In this document: positions 32,095 to 43,149 of the stretch, piece by piece
Numbering within the stretch: position 1 is the first letter of the stretch
Layout: each line of letters starts with the position of its first letter
DNA from: Onthophagus taurus
Taxonomy: Eukaryota > Arthropoda > Insecta > Coleoptera > Scarabaeidae
Assembly: GCF_036711975.1 (NCBI RefSeq)
Contig: NC_091968.1
Coordinates: 10,726,001-10,790,000, forward strand
Length of the DNA: 64,000 bases
Direction: 5' to 3'
Translations under genes and position numbers: made by a program
Notes under the pieces: model-generated
What the model was told of the DNA's origin: nothing
Seen by the model: the letters and a program-made list of their open reading frames with translations, nothing else
The model's database searches: none

Positions 32095-33854
32095 TGTCAC
32101 GCCTTAAATCGTTAATGTTGATAATTACCTTGAAAATCCACACAAACAAGGACAATTCCAATTCCTCAACTTTTCTAACCCAAGTGTTGTTGCCGCAGGT
32201 ACCTAGATGACTCAGTGGAGACGGGGGGGTACAATTTATTTTATTTAAAGGCGCCACCTCGTTAATACCGCGACACCCACTAACGAGGAAGTGACGATGT
32301 ATGTGAAATAGGTAAAGCTCGATATAATGAAAGAAATAAACACAATTCAACAACAAAAAGAAATTCAAAACGATCAGTAATATTTAAAAAAACAATAATA
32401 AAAGGTAAACCCTTTAAAAAAAAAAATAAGATTGTAAGTACGCGCAATTCCCCGAAAACAAAGAGCTCAGTGTTGACGAACAAATTGATCACTTTCCAAC
32501 TCCGAAAAATTGTCAAACAATCTAATCTTTTACAAAAAAAAATAATAAGATAACTGAAATTATATATGTTTATATATACTGATGTTAAATGAAATGAAAT
32601 TATAAATGAATATGGAAAAGTTAAAAAATTACCCTTAAGGGGAAATGTAATTATTATAAAAAGAATTCAAACAAGAAATGAAATAATTTTTTTTTTTTTT
32701 GTAACAATTAAACAAAAACACTCTGACCTTTTTTTTTTCGTTTTATCAAAAACTAAGCTGAGAGTTCCTTTTCCAAAAGTACATGAAAATTTCCAGTGGG
32801 CGCCGTCAGGTTGGTGGTCGAAAAGGTAAGGATGCTGTTATTCCAAAAATAACTTTCCCCAAAAAAAAAATTCTCAAAACACCTTTCTGTTTCAGGTTTC
32901 TCAAAATTCCAAAATGGCTGTGGATGGATACCACGATTCGTCGTGTCGAAAATTTCGATATAAATCGACAATATATTACGAAATTATTTTCGACCGTACA
33001 CAAAAATTTTTTACATAAATGTATTAATTTTTTTTTTTAATTGTAAAGTAGAATAATTTTTAATTTGTGAAAGAATAAAGTCTACATAACTGAAGGATTG
33101 AACATTAGTTTTAATATTAGAAACATTAGATTACTAAAATAATTAACTCAAAAAAAAATAGATAACTTCGGTACTAGCTTACCTCACAACGTTACGAGGC
33201 TAAAATACAGCCGAATTAAAGATTAATACTGCGTTTTTCTACTCCGGGAAATCCCGATCGAAATTAAATACTTTGTCGATGTTTGGTGAATAACTCCGCC
33301 AAAAGCGTAATTTTGTCTACGACCCAAACCAATTACAAAATTTTATCTTCAAAAATGTCGTTTCAGGACAAAAATGCTTCACCATACATTAAACGCGTTA
33401 GACTGTCTAGTGAAAGTGACCGAGTTAAAAATGCGGAAAACGCTTAAATACCCGTTTCCAAAAACCGGCAAAAAATTTTATATCGCGTCCGAGTTTCCGA
33501 CTACGAGTTCAAATCAATATCGGTAAACGATTAAATAAGGTGAATCACCTCATCTGAATTTTAATATCATCTTAAATTTTTACTATAATATTAATTAAAG
33601 CAAAGCAAATACTAATTTAATTCCGCCCTCTATGAATTAAAGATTAAAACAAAAAAAAAGACAACGAAAAGGATTAACGGGAAAGGAAACCTTCAAACCA
33701 CTTCAACCCTCTGGCGTCACCTTCTGAAACACGAACCAAAAAAAAAAATCAACTGTAAATCGAAACTAATCAATAATATCGAGCTTTACCCTGAAACTTA
33801 AGGAAAGGAAAACAAAAATAGGGAAAACGACATTAGTCAAATAAAACTGTAACA
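32095..33854. mobile_element. probable solo LTR, 1.76 kb
   Basis: Begins TGTCACGCC and ends TGTAACA, a TG...CA pair with short inverted ends, flanked by AGAG on both sides (32091-32094, 33855-33858), as for Gypsy LTRs. The host LINE frame resumes directly after it. No internal coding frame is recognised; the insert is AT-rich with several poly-A/T tracts. It could also be a larger degraded LTR element. Confidence 0.6.
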
Positions 33855-33858
33855 AGAG

Positions 33859-35150
33859 GTTTAATTTACACAATGAGTTGCAATCGGGTTTTCGCAGTGG
33901 GCATAGTACAACTACTGCCCTCATTAAAGTTACTAATGATATTAGATATGCCTGCGACAACAGATAGTGCTAGTACCGCTCGATTTCAACAAGGCTTTTG
34001 ATTCTGTCGACCACAGCCTTTTTTTGGCGTCTCTTTCTGCCTACGGATTCACTCCCTCCTGTGTTTCTTGGTTTCAATTTTACCTTTCCCATCGCTCCTT
34101 GTGCGTACGCGCTAACTCTTCAATTTTTTCTGCTTGTGCAATCAAATGTGGTGTTCCTCAGAGCAGTGTATTGGATCCGTTACTTTTTTCTTTGTTCGTT
34201 AATAGTGCTACTAACTATATCTCGTGTAATTATCATTTGTTACTATTGTGCGACTTAATAGCGATCTATCTAGGGTCTTGAACTGGTCTCGGAGATACGG
34301 ACTTAAGTTGAACTCAGTTAAAACGCAAGCTATTGTGTTTGGAACTCGTCAATTACTTGGTAAGATTAATCCATCCACCTGCAGTGATCTGATGCTGGAT
34401 GGAAATGTCATACGGTTTTCTGACACAGTTAAAAATCTTGGAGTCGTTATGGATTCTTGGAAACCGCAAATTCAACATGTGTGCAGAAAAGTTTATACTT
34501 GCTTCCACTCTTTAAAAAGACTTCGCTTCTCTCTTCCTCCGGTGGTCCGTCGTAACCTTTGCTACTCACTTATATTTCCTCACTTCGACTATGCGGACGC
34601 GGTTTATCCCGATCTCTCGGCGACTCTTCTGAGTAAATTACAGCGGATACAAAATAATTGCACCCGGTTCATATTTGACCTAAATAGATTTGAGCATGTA
34701 ACGCCGTATCGTAATTACATTCAGATGTTAACCTGTGAGTGAAGTAGATCCTTTCGTTTATTAACCATTTTATTTGAAATCCTTCATAACTGCACCCCAA
34801 AGTACTTATCAGATAGGTTCCAGCAATTATCAACTCATGAGCTTGCTACTCGTTCACGTTCTGATACTATTCTTACATTTCCTGTTCATAGCACTGAAAT
34901 TTGCCACAAATCATTTACCTTCTGAAATTCGTAATATTTCTAACATTGCTAATTTTAGACATGTTTTAAAGAGCCACTTGCTTGCCCTTCAACTGGCTGT
35001 TTCCTGATTCTTTGTTCTTTGTCTTTCTCTTTTTTCCTCTCTTCAACTGCTCTCACTTGTTGGCAACTGATATCCGGCAGATTCTTTTGGTCTCTTTTAG
35101 CCGCTCTCTCTTTATTTAGTATTTAGTTATAACAATTAACTTACATAATA
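33859..35150 (+). pseudogene. jockey-like LINE, piece 3 (RT core to 3' end)
   Basis: Continues with LQSGFRSGHSTTTALIKV, then motif A PLDFNKAFDSVDH and motif B CGVPQSSVLDPLLFSLFVN. At the place of the catalytic YADD a small deletion leaves only YHLLL and CDLIAIY. Then LNWSRRYGLKLNSVKTQAI, a thumb with FSDTVKNLGVVMDSW and the C-terminus ending HLLALQLAVS. Nonsense and frameshifts throughout. The 3' UTR runs to about 35150. Confidence 0.75.
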
Positions 35151-35289
35151 TAATACTTTATTACATGTAATAAAGTATTAGAGACTATTAGAACGTCACT
35201 TAAGTTTCTCTCAAGTATTACAATACCTACATAACAATACACAAAATAACTTTTTTTCATTATTAAGCAAAACGAATATAAGACAAAAA

Positions 35290-35730
35290 ATTCAAAGTTT
35301 ATTAAATAGACTAACGGACGAAAACAAAGAAAACCTACCGATGTGATGTACACATGAACAAAAATATTTAGGTAGTACATTAAGTGAACAAGAATCATTA
35401 ACATTAGCAAACAAATTAAATACGGCTATTAAAGAAAAATTATCATCTGCTCCACTAATTTCTAAAAGTCTCACTTTAAAAGCATTCGTAAAACAGGAAA
35501 TGAGCTGCTTTGAAAACGAGGGTGTTCGAAGCAATCATTTTCAAAAAATTTATGACTACTTAATCACCATTCCTCCAACAAGCATGGAATCAGAGAGGGT
35601 TTTCACATCAATCCAAAGTTTTTGTACAACAATCCGTTGTAAACTTAATGATAATACATTAGAAAACCTATGTATTTTAAGAGCACATTTTAATAAGTCG
35701 TATTACAAACAAGTAGGTATTTTGTATTAA
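35290..35730 (+). pseudogene. hAT dimerisation domain fragment (hAT-2)
   Basis: The C-terminus of an Ac/hobo-type hAT: LISKSLTLKAFVKQEM, IYDYLITIPPTSMESERVF (PPTS-x-x-SERVFS motif), CTTIRCKLNDNTLENLCIL. The upstream part of the transposase is absent. The 3' non-coding side may extend to about 36348. Confidence 0.75.
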
Positions 35731-35755
35731 GCATTTGTACTACGACTTATTGATA

Positions 35756-36138
35756 TATACACCCTATATATCTGAATGACTGCAACAAACTTCAAGGGGT
35801 GATTCTTTAGTGAATTTTAAAGGTACTTTCATATATGAACCATGGGCGAAAATTGAACGGGAGTGGTTACGTTTAGTAGTTTAGAAGGATAGGTTGAAAG
35901 TACAAATAGGGTCAAAACGTGCCCTATTATGAGTTAAACATATTCCCCAAATTTCATCTTCCTAGCGTTTATGGTTTTTGAGAAAAAAAAATTAAACCAA
36001 AATTTTCCGCCATTTTTGGAGGGGTGTAGCTCCTTAGGGGAGCCGAAGTCGCCCATGGTTCATATATCAAAGTACCCTTAAAATTCACTAAAGAATCACC
36101 CCTTGAAGTTTGTTGCAGTCATTCAGATACACCCTGTA
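35756..36138. repeat. TA-flanked MITE with 95-bp inverted repeats
   Basis: Arms at about 35758-35855 and 36040-36137 share ATCTGAATGACTGCAACAAA, CTTCAAGGGGTGATTC and ATGAACCATGGGCGA. The right outer end is TACAGGGTGTATC in reverse, typical of mariner-related MITEs. It sits between the hAT-2 domain and the hAT-like end at 36240-36348. Confidence 0.8.
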
Positions 36139-36239
36139 TACATATATGAATAATTATTTATTTATTTTACATTTTTATAATAAATTTATTATCAAATTTC
36201 GTTTAATTCATTATTTTACCTCTCCATTTTTTGATTCTT

Positions 36240-36348
36240 CATATTTTTTTCAATACCGGTATAAATACCGGTATACCGTTATCACATTGAAAATATACCG
36301 AAATACCGATATTCAATTTTCGGTCGGTATTCCGAACACTACTTGCCA
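36240..36348. repeat. ATACCGGTAT palindromes at a hAT-like end
   Basis: ATACCGGTAT occurs twice, with several partial copies (ataccg, cggtat), followed by GGTATTCCGAACACTA, which read backwards is a TAGTGTTCGGAATACC terminus of hAT type. Probably the right subterminal region of hAT-2. Confidence 0.55.
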
Positions 36349-36599
36349 TATTCAGTAAATACTATTTTTGTTTGTTCCGTTGGGTAATTTGGCAGAGATC
36401 GCTTGTGCGATAAAATGATCCATTTGCTTGTGTTATACTGTTTAAGTTTAAGTTTATCCATTGCTCGACTAACAATCGACAATAGTATTTTATGTATATA
36501 TTTTTGTTCTTATTATTTTTTTTTCATTGTTTTTTTCTTCTTGTGTATCGTATGTAATTTTGTATTCTCATTTGTGGCAATAAATAGTAAATATACATA

Positions 36600-37140
36600 T
36601 CTTACAATATACATCTACATATATAGATTTGGGATCGTTTTATTGCATTAACTATGTGTGTAGCGTCTGTTATTAACCTCCGTATAGGTGGAAAATTGAA
36701 GATATCGTTGCACAGAAGATGAAGAGTATGAGCCATGCAACCCCGTGGTACGATATGAGGATAGTCGTCTTGTGAAAACCTAAATGCCTCTTTCATATTA
36801 GCAGCATTGTCTTCGATTACCACAAGGAACTTTGCGATTTATCAACAATCTTCTTTATTTCACTCTTAAGATATTTTGCTGTGTGTTTGCTAGACCCTGT
36901 AGAAATAAAATCCACAAACACCGGTTCGGGTTTTGATATCACAAAATTTACTATGCCCTCATTTCGTAAATTACTCCATCCATCACATCGCAAATGAAGA
37001 ATTTCAGCCCGTTTCAGTTGCTGATCAATTATACTCTCATATCCGCATATTCTATATCCAAAAAAGTTGTGGATATTTTCTTTCTGGTTGGCAAGGTAAC
37101 TCCCTCGATTTTAACAGCGTTTTTTCCATACTTTTCATTT
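36600..37140 (-). pseudogene. hAT transposase fragment (hAT-3)
   Basis: Minus-strand VIEDNAANMKEAFRFSQ and IVPRGCMAHTLHLLCNDI are the D-N-A-x-N and C-x-x-H blocks of the hAT RNase H-like core. The part upstream, to 37140, is weakly similar and stop-filled. No termini found. Confidence 0.7.
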
Positions 37141-37147
37141 CTTTTCG

Positions 37148-37505
37148 TTTAATTTGACCTGTGTCTAAAATTGTCATTCTTTTTAGTACCTATAATTATC
37201 ATTTCCCCCGTGATTTGAAAATGTTTGATAAAATAGGTTTTGGCCAGCAAAATAGCGTTTCGCCCCACTGTGCCAGGGGGACCAGGAACAGGGATGAATG
37301 TAGGCAGAGGCTGGGGGAGGCCAAGGCTCTATACGGGCTGTAGAGCCATAGATGAATGAAAATGGGGAAGGCAGCTACAGAAATATTGGTAAAGGGTAGA
37401 CCGTTCAAATAAAAAAAACGTTATTTAAATCGACCAATACGTTCAAAAGTTATTGCAGTTTGAAACTGATCATTTTAGGTGATGCGTTTTTTATGCCACT
37501 GAGTG
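37148..37505 (+). repeat. dispersed repeat, copy 2 (LINE ORF2 end)
   Basis: Second copy of the 12655-12975 repeat, same orientation, with a 50-bp extra stretch near 37200-37255. It reads RGTRNRDECRQRLGEAKALY then GL and TAG. Confidence 0.65.
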
Positions 37506-38596
37506 TATTTAAAAAGTATTTTGAAATCCATCAAATAAAATAAATTGGTTTGATTTTACTTCAACGATTTAAAGCATCGTTTCGTCAAGCTAATACGGTA
37601 CTTACATCTCTAAAAAGCTTCAAGAAAAAAGTTATTAATTTAAATTAAAATTTATTTCTAATGTTTATGCAACCCATTTAACACAATAACCTTGAACTTT
37701 ATTTTAATTTAAAACATAAATTTCAAATAAAAAATAATTATTACTTAAATCAACCGATTTAAATTCAAAATAAATTAATTTAATGAATAAATAAATTTGA
37801 ATAAACAAAAATCTTGATAACAACTCTCTCTCGTACTGCCACGTATCCATTCTAATAGATACGTCAGTTGATAGAAAGAGAAGCAAATGTGGATATTGAC
37901 AAGTTAAAAAGGGATAGAAATAGTAAATCTACGATATGCTTTCACTTCGATAACGGGGCTTTCCTATAAACGTTAAAGTGAGAAAACTACATTCTTTAGA
38001 CCCCGGATTTTTTTATATGGTTAACGTGAAATTTCGGTCCTTTAAATGTCTCTTTAGAATTAAAAACCAAGTTTATTTTCCGTTCCGTTTGTGCTTGTGA
38101 AAATTCTTGTTCGGCTTAAACGTTTCAATCTGTTTTTCGTTAACTTGAAATTTAATTATGGATTTATCGCCGAAAATCTATGTTTTATAATCCGTTGATT
38201 ACATGATAATTACTAGGTAAGTTATTTTTGCAATAAAAATCAAAAAGAAATTTGCTACAATGACGTGACATTTGTTGCTTTTGTGAACGCAACAATTTAC
38301 AAATTTAATAATCAAACATTATTGATAAAAATTAATTTAGATTGTTCGTATGGAATTTAATTTACTCAAATTTTATACGCATAAATCAAATTGTGATAAT
38401 GTTATTAATTAGTTATGTATGTATGTAGAAATCGATTAAATATTTTTTTGACAGTTCTAAAAGTGAGGTTAGAAAAGTCACTTTGACATATTGTTTGGAA
38501 TAATTTTGGTTTTGACGGTATTTTTATAAAAATATAAACATTTTTTATAATTTGAGTCGTGTTTTTAGTGGTATGTTATCATTTTTAAGTTAAAAA
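37506..38596 (+). other. Sec16 upstream region
   Basis: About 1.1 kb without a gene or recognisable TE before the Sec16 start codon. It must hold the promoter and 5' UTR if the first coding exon is also the first exon. I could not place a TSS; no convincing TATA/Inr pair stood out against the AT-rich background. Confidence 0.4.
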
Positions 38597-38692
38597 ATGT
38601 CTTGGATGAAGCGCAGAAGTCATGTCAACCCGAATACCGTCCCCGGATCTCACGTTCCACTTTATAACCCAAATCAACATTCAAACCAAGAG
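38597..38692 (+). CDS. Sec16: Sec16, coding exon 1
   Basis: Start codon at 38597 in AAAAATGTC context; 32 codons beginning MSWMKRRSHVNPNTVPG and ending SNQE before GAG|GTAAGA. Sec16 is the peripheral scaffold that marks ER exit sites, binds the COPII coat proteins and Sar1, and organises vesicle budding. The MSW start and the order of later blocks (Q-rich, PPPGL repeats, R/D-rich, YYE...RRTNP) match insect Sec16. The visible 5 exons give about 1020 codons, roughly the N-terminal half; the central conserved and C-terminal domains lie beyond the window. The reading frame is intact in every visible exon. Confidence 0.85.
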
Positions 38693-38922
38693 GTAAGATT
38701 AATACTAATTATTACAAATTACGAATAATAAAAAATGTTTGGTTAATTCATGGTGTGGTGTAAGTTTATTGTGTTATTTTTTTAATACGCCCAGTTTGTT
38801 TCTGTAATGAAGAGAATTCATAACCTTAACATATTTTGTTTTATTATTTATAAACGATCTTATAATATTTGGGTAAAAACCGGTTTAATTTTGCTTATCT
38901 TTTTTATTTTTTGAATTTTTAG

Positions 38923-40310
38923 AATCAATGGTCAATGACGCAAGATGTAACATCAGCACCCCCCAATAATTGGTACCCAAATCAACAGCAACAACAAACA
39001 CAAAAACCATATGGTTTTAATCAACAGAATTCTCCTCAACAACCCGAACAACAACAAAATTATTGGCAACAACAGCAACAACAACACGATCATTATTCAG
39101 GACCTCAGCAATACCAGCTTCAACAACCACAATACCACCAACAAAGCTACAATTATTATCAAAACCCAATTCAACAACAACAATCCTTAAACGATCAATA
39201 TAACCAACAATACGCTCAGTACCCAAATAACGAAGTACAAAATAATCCATATAATAACGTGCAAAGTACTCAAAATATCCAAAATTCACAACAAACAACA
39301 GATACTTGGGGTAATAATTGGGGTTGGGGAGATGAGGATAACTCAAATGTCCAACAAATTCCGCCTCCAAGTGATAACTCCAATCAAGCAGCTATGATAA
39401 GCGATTCGTTTAACACGGAGGAATCATGGAATTGGAATGTTGAGGATTCAACGTCGACGTCTAAAAACGATGAGTCGAGCGCTTCCGTTTCTCAAGCAAG
39501 TTTAGATTTATTTCCAAAAATGGGGAAATTATCAGATAAGCATCAAAAGAATTACGAAGATAACGAAAAAGTGAATCCAAACGTAACAAAAATTAAAAAA
39601 TTGGATCATTTAACACCGCAATGGTCAACCGAATCGCAAATGTCTCAAGAATCGTCTGATGATATTCTACAAACTTCCGAAAGTGACAAGATGTTATCGA
39701 GAAGCTCGACGATCAGTCAGTCTCCAATTTCAGGGCAAGAAGTGGCCGGTGTGGATGGTTTGGCGCAAATTGGAGAGGAAGAGTATGGTTCTAAGCCGGA
39801 AATAGAAGGTTTTGGTGGGGAAAATGTTGAAATAATTTCGTCGGAAAATAAAGCGCCATCTCCTGGTGTATTACCAAGTCAATCTCCTATTTTTGACAGT
39901 TTAAATGAACCTCAAAGGAACTCTCCACCTCCAGGAATTGTTTTAAATAAAAATAAAAACATTACTCCACCTCCATCCACCAAAACTAACGAAGCCCCCC
40001 CTACTAAAACCACACCTCCCCCATCCAATTTTTCAATCCCAGCACAAAGTCTATCGATGAGTGGAGGTGCTTTTAAACGTTTAGGAAATGTTTCTGTTAA
40101 AAGTGGAGGAATTCCAGAAGGAAGAAGGTCCCCGAAATACATCAGAAATAAATCACCCGTTTATAATCAGATAAATTTGGAAACTGTTCCTGATAATTCC
40201 GAACAACCTGATAACGTACAGGTGCCATTAACAAGAAAAGTTAGCTCCGATGGGTTTAAAGGATCAAGTCAAAATCAAATGCCGGATAATAACGAAATGA
40301 TTAGCGAAAG
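38923..40310 (+). CDS. Sec16: Sec16, coding exon 2
   Basis: Acceptor TTTTTAG before 38923, donor GAAAG|GTAAAT after 40310; enters in phase 0, leaves with two bases of a codon. The first 130 codons are Q/N/Y-rich and disordered (QQQQQ runs), followed by WGNNWGWGDED, a W-rich block ESWNWNVED and S/P-rich low-complexity sequence (SPPPGIVL, FKRLGNVSVKSGG). Such disordered regions are normal for Sec16, which recruits partners by short motifs. Confidence 0.85.
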
Positions 40311-40446
40311 GTAAATTTATTATTCTATTACTCCATTACTACTGGGACACAGAGCAACAGTGAGTCCTTACATTAAATTATTACGATTTAACCCAATTTA
40401 TCTTAATCCAATTCTTAACAATAACGAAGATACAGATTTTATTTTA

Positions 40447-40690
40447 TATTGAATTTAAGTCTAACCAGTTTCGGCCCTTGGCCATCTTCAGAAACTCTAC
40501 AAATAGATTAACATATCTCATCTTATCCATTTTACAAACAAGTTTCTTAATATTTCTTTTTGGTTTGTTAAAAAAGATCACATATCAAAGTCGAAATCAC
40601 ATTTATTGGTTACTAATTTACAAAATTAAAGTTTAAAAAGTTGTAAAATGAAATTAAATGTGAAATGACCCAGAAAACACGACTAACACT
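40447..40690 (-). repeat. PLE-like tail, copy f
   Basis: Minus-strand relative of 9883-10235. Hairpin at 40461-40491: CTGAAGATGGCCAAGGGCC then GAAACTGGTTAG, with stem GGCC/GGCC. Confidence 0.65.
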
Positions 40691-40719
40691 AGATTAACTT
40701 CAGTTATAATACTTCTATT

Positions 40720-41400
40720 ACATGATAACTAACTTCAAGTTTAAAATGTCAACCTCAATTTTGACATATTTGTAAGTTTCATTAAAAATCCTTTAAAATG
40801 AGTACAAACACGACATATTTATCTTCAATATTAATGAAGTTATGGTCAACTTCCGGTTAAGAATGTCAACGTCAATTTTGACATATTTGTAATCGTCGTG
40901 AAAAATCCTTTAAAATGAGTCCAAACGTGCTACGTTTAATTCCAATATTAATCGAGATATAAGCAACTTCCGGTTTGAAATGTCAATGTCATTTTGACAT
41001 TTTGATTTTTATAAAATGTCTTAATATTTGTCACAAAAACAAAAACATAATAAAAAATTAAGGTTGATATTAATATTTAAAAATTAAATTATTTTCATTG
41101 TCGCTAACTTAAGGTTTAATGTTTTTTATTCTAACTTTTTTGTTTTTTTCTACGTCATCTTTGGACTCATTTTAAAGGTTTTTTAATGGAGATGACAAAT
41201 ATGTTAAAATTGACGTTGACGTTTCAAACCGGAAGTGATTGTATTTCCATTAATATTAAAATTAAATATGTCGAGTTTGGACTCATTTTAAAGGATTTTT
41301 TATGAAGTTGACAAATATGTCAAAATTAAAAGTTGAAAGTTCGAACTTTTTGGATTTGTGAGATAAATGCGTCAAGTTTGGACTTACTTTAAAGGTTATT
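40720..41400. repeat. inverted array of TGTCAA...TTGACA units
   Basis: Two to three forward units of about 125 bp (40730-41010) and about two inverted units (41150-41340). Each unit combines ACTTCCGGTT, a palindrome-like TGTCAACGTCAATTTTGACA, and CCTTTAAAATGAGTCCAAAC. The two halves can fold on each other. Confidence 0.75.
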
Positions 41401-41439
41401 TTATGAAGATTACGAGTATAATAATAAAATTACTTACGT

Positions 41440-41860
41440 TTCTACTTTTCTACTTTACGTTTCTACTTCTCGTTCTAGTTTTAGTTCAATAAAAATATAC
41501 AACATAGTAATATCTTATGCTAACTAGCGCTACCAACCACTGCCACTAGAACTAACACTAGACCGAGAACTAGAAACATTCGGATTTAGTCACACATCTC
41601 TCAAGACGGCTAAACTTGAATGATTCTAGTTCTAGATCTTGTGTTAGTTCTAATAATGTTATTCTAATAGTGTTAATTCTGATAGTGTTAGTGTAAAACT
41701 ATAACTAGCATTAGACCTACAACTAGAAATATTTGGGTTTATTTTTATCCGAAACTTTCTAGTTCTAGATCTAGTGTTAGTTCTAGTTTTAGTGCAATAA
41801 AAATATGCAACATAGTGATATCTTATGCTAACTAGCGCTACCTACCGCTGTCGTTTGTAA
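41440..41860. repeat. CTAG-rich repeat (ACTAGAACTAACACTAGA type)
   Basis: Repeated phrases AGTTCTAGTTTTAGTTC, ACTAGAACTAACACTAGA and TCTTATGCTAACTAGCGCTA appear twice in this block. Related phrases occur at 55200-55225 and 60105-60270. Confidence 0.7.
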
Positions 41861-41925
41861 AATAGATAAAATGAGAGATGTTAATCTGTTTGTGGAGTCT
41901 CTGAAGATGGCCAAGGGCCGAAACT
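41840..41925 (+). other. PLE-like tail, copy g
   Basis: GAGATGTTAATCTGTTTGTG then CTGAAGATGGCCAAGGGCC and GAAACTAATAATTC; hairpin 41901-41925. Same family as copies e and f. Confidence 0.6.
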
Positions 41926-42779
41926 AATAATTCTTCGGTTCGGTTATTTGAGGTCTTTTGGTATTCTGCATTTTTTCTAGGATAAGTTACATCTTTACCT
42001 ACCAGACAGAATAAAAATCTCTAAAAACGATAAAATGTCGCTTAGTCAAGTGATGTATAATGCGGTCTAATTATGAACATGAAAATTGGTACATTATCAT
42101 TTTTGAGGCGATAAATAATAATTTGGTATTAGTTTTATTCTATCTTTGAGATGGCGCTGCCTACTCTAAAAAACTTCCTTAAAGTAGTCATATCTTTTTC
42201 ATAATCTAACTTGAAACAGTTTCTCAGACATCTTTACATAAATTTGGTAAATCTACCAATTATCTCTAAAGTTCTCCGTTTCCAAGATAATTACTGTTTA
42301 AGCGGACAACGCAAAATTTAACTATGCTCAGTAAACATTTGTGATATAGTATATTACAGTACAAGTGAGGAAACTAAGCGTTTTGTTCAATCCTGCTATT
42401 TAGAGAAAACCCGGTCTTAAAATTCGTTAATTCCTGGGTAATTGCATGTTGATATGTTGGCGACGACATCAGTTTTTGACATTGTCATGGTCTTAATTGA
42501 TATAAACAACTACTTGTCAAATTGTTAATTGTTATCATTATCCATACAATTAATAAATTAATTAAAATTAATAATTTATAAAAGTGAACTACTTAATTAA
42601 CTTTCTACGTGTGCTGTCCACCGTTTTTTAGTTAGTTGAGTTGTTCCTTTAACATTCGCGCGGGCGCACTCAATTTTATAATATGAACGGGCGCGGGTGA
42701 TATATTTTCTGACAACAGGTTTTTAATGCAAGCATTACGTTATTTTTAATAAAACGCATTTTACTAGAGTAAAAATATT

Positions 42780-43016
42780 TAATATACAGGTGTCTCACGT
42801 AACTGGTTCGTTAGAACTTTTTCAAGTTCCACTATTCGTAAAGGTTTGAAATTTTGCTACCATGGGTTGTCCACTTCCGGTCTACCGGAAGTAGACCATA
42901 ACTTCGTTATTTCAAATGGAATGCTATAGTTTTTATTGCACCTTTTAACTGTATGTAAGAAAATATGTTGACTTTGAAAATCCCGAAATAATAATCGATT
43001 TCCCGGGTTGCAATCC
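42780..43016. repeat. mariner-like terminus and an isolated hAT end
   Basis: 42785 onward reads ACAGGTGTCTCACGTAACTG and holds the palindrome ACTTCCGGTCTACCGGAAGT at 42872-42891; about 190 bp match, inverted, the last 160 bp of the window. At 42985-43016, ATTTCCCGGG then TTGCAATCCCTA is an inverted copy of the left end of the hAT at 44607. Confidence 0.65.
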
Positions 43017-43149
43017 CTAGTTTAAATCAATTGAATGAAAATTGTTCGAGTTATGCTGCGTGTCGTTTTAAAAAATCGTGTTTCGAGAAAAACGCATGTA
43101 AAGTTTTGACATGAGTTTTGGTTATGAAAAAATGAAACATTTGCTGCAT

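Noticed and set aside
36403..36651. Small hydrophobic protein
   Set aside because: T-rich low-complexity sequence gives a leucine/phenylalanine-rich frame by chance; no start context or homology.
39017..39370. Minus-strand frame opposite Sec16 exon 2
   Set aside because: Shadow of the Q/N/Y-rich coding sequence; no codon or homology support.
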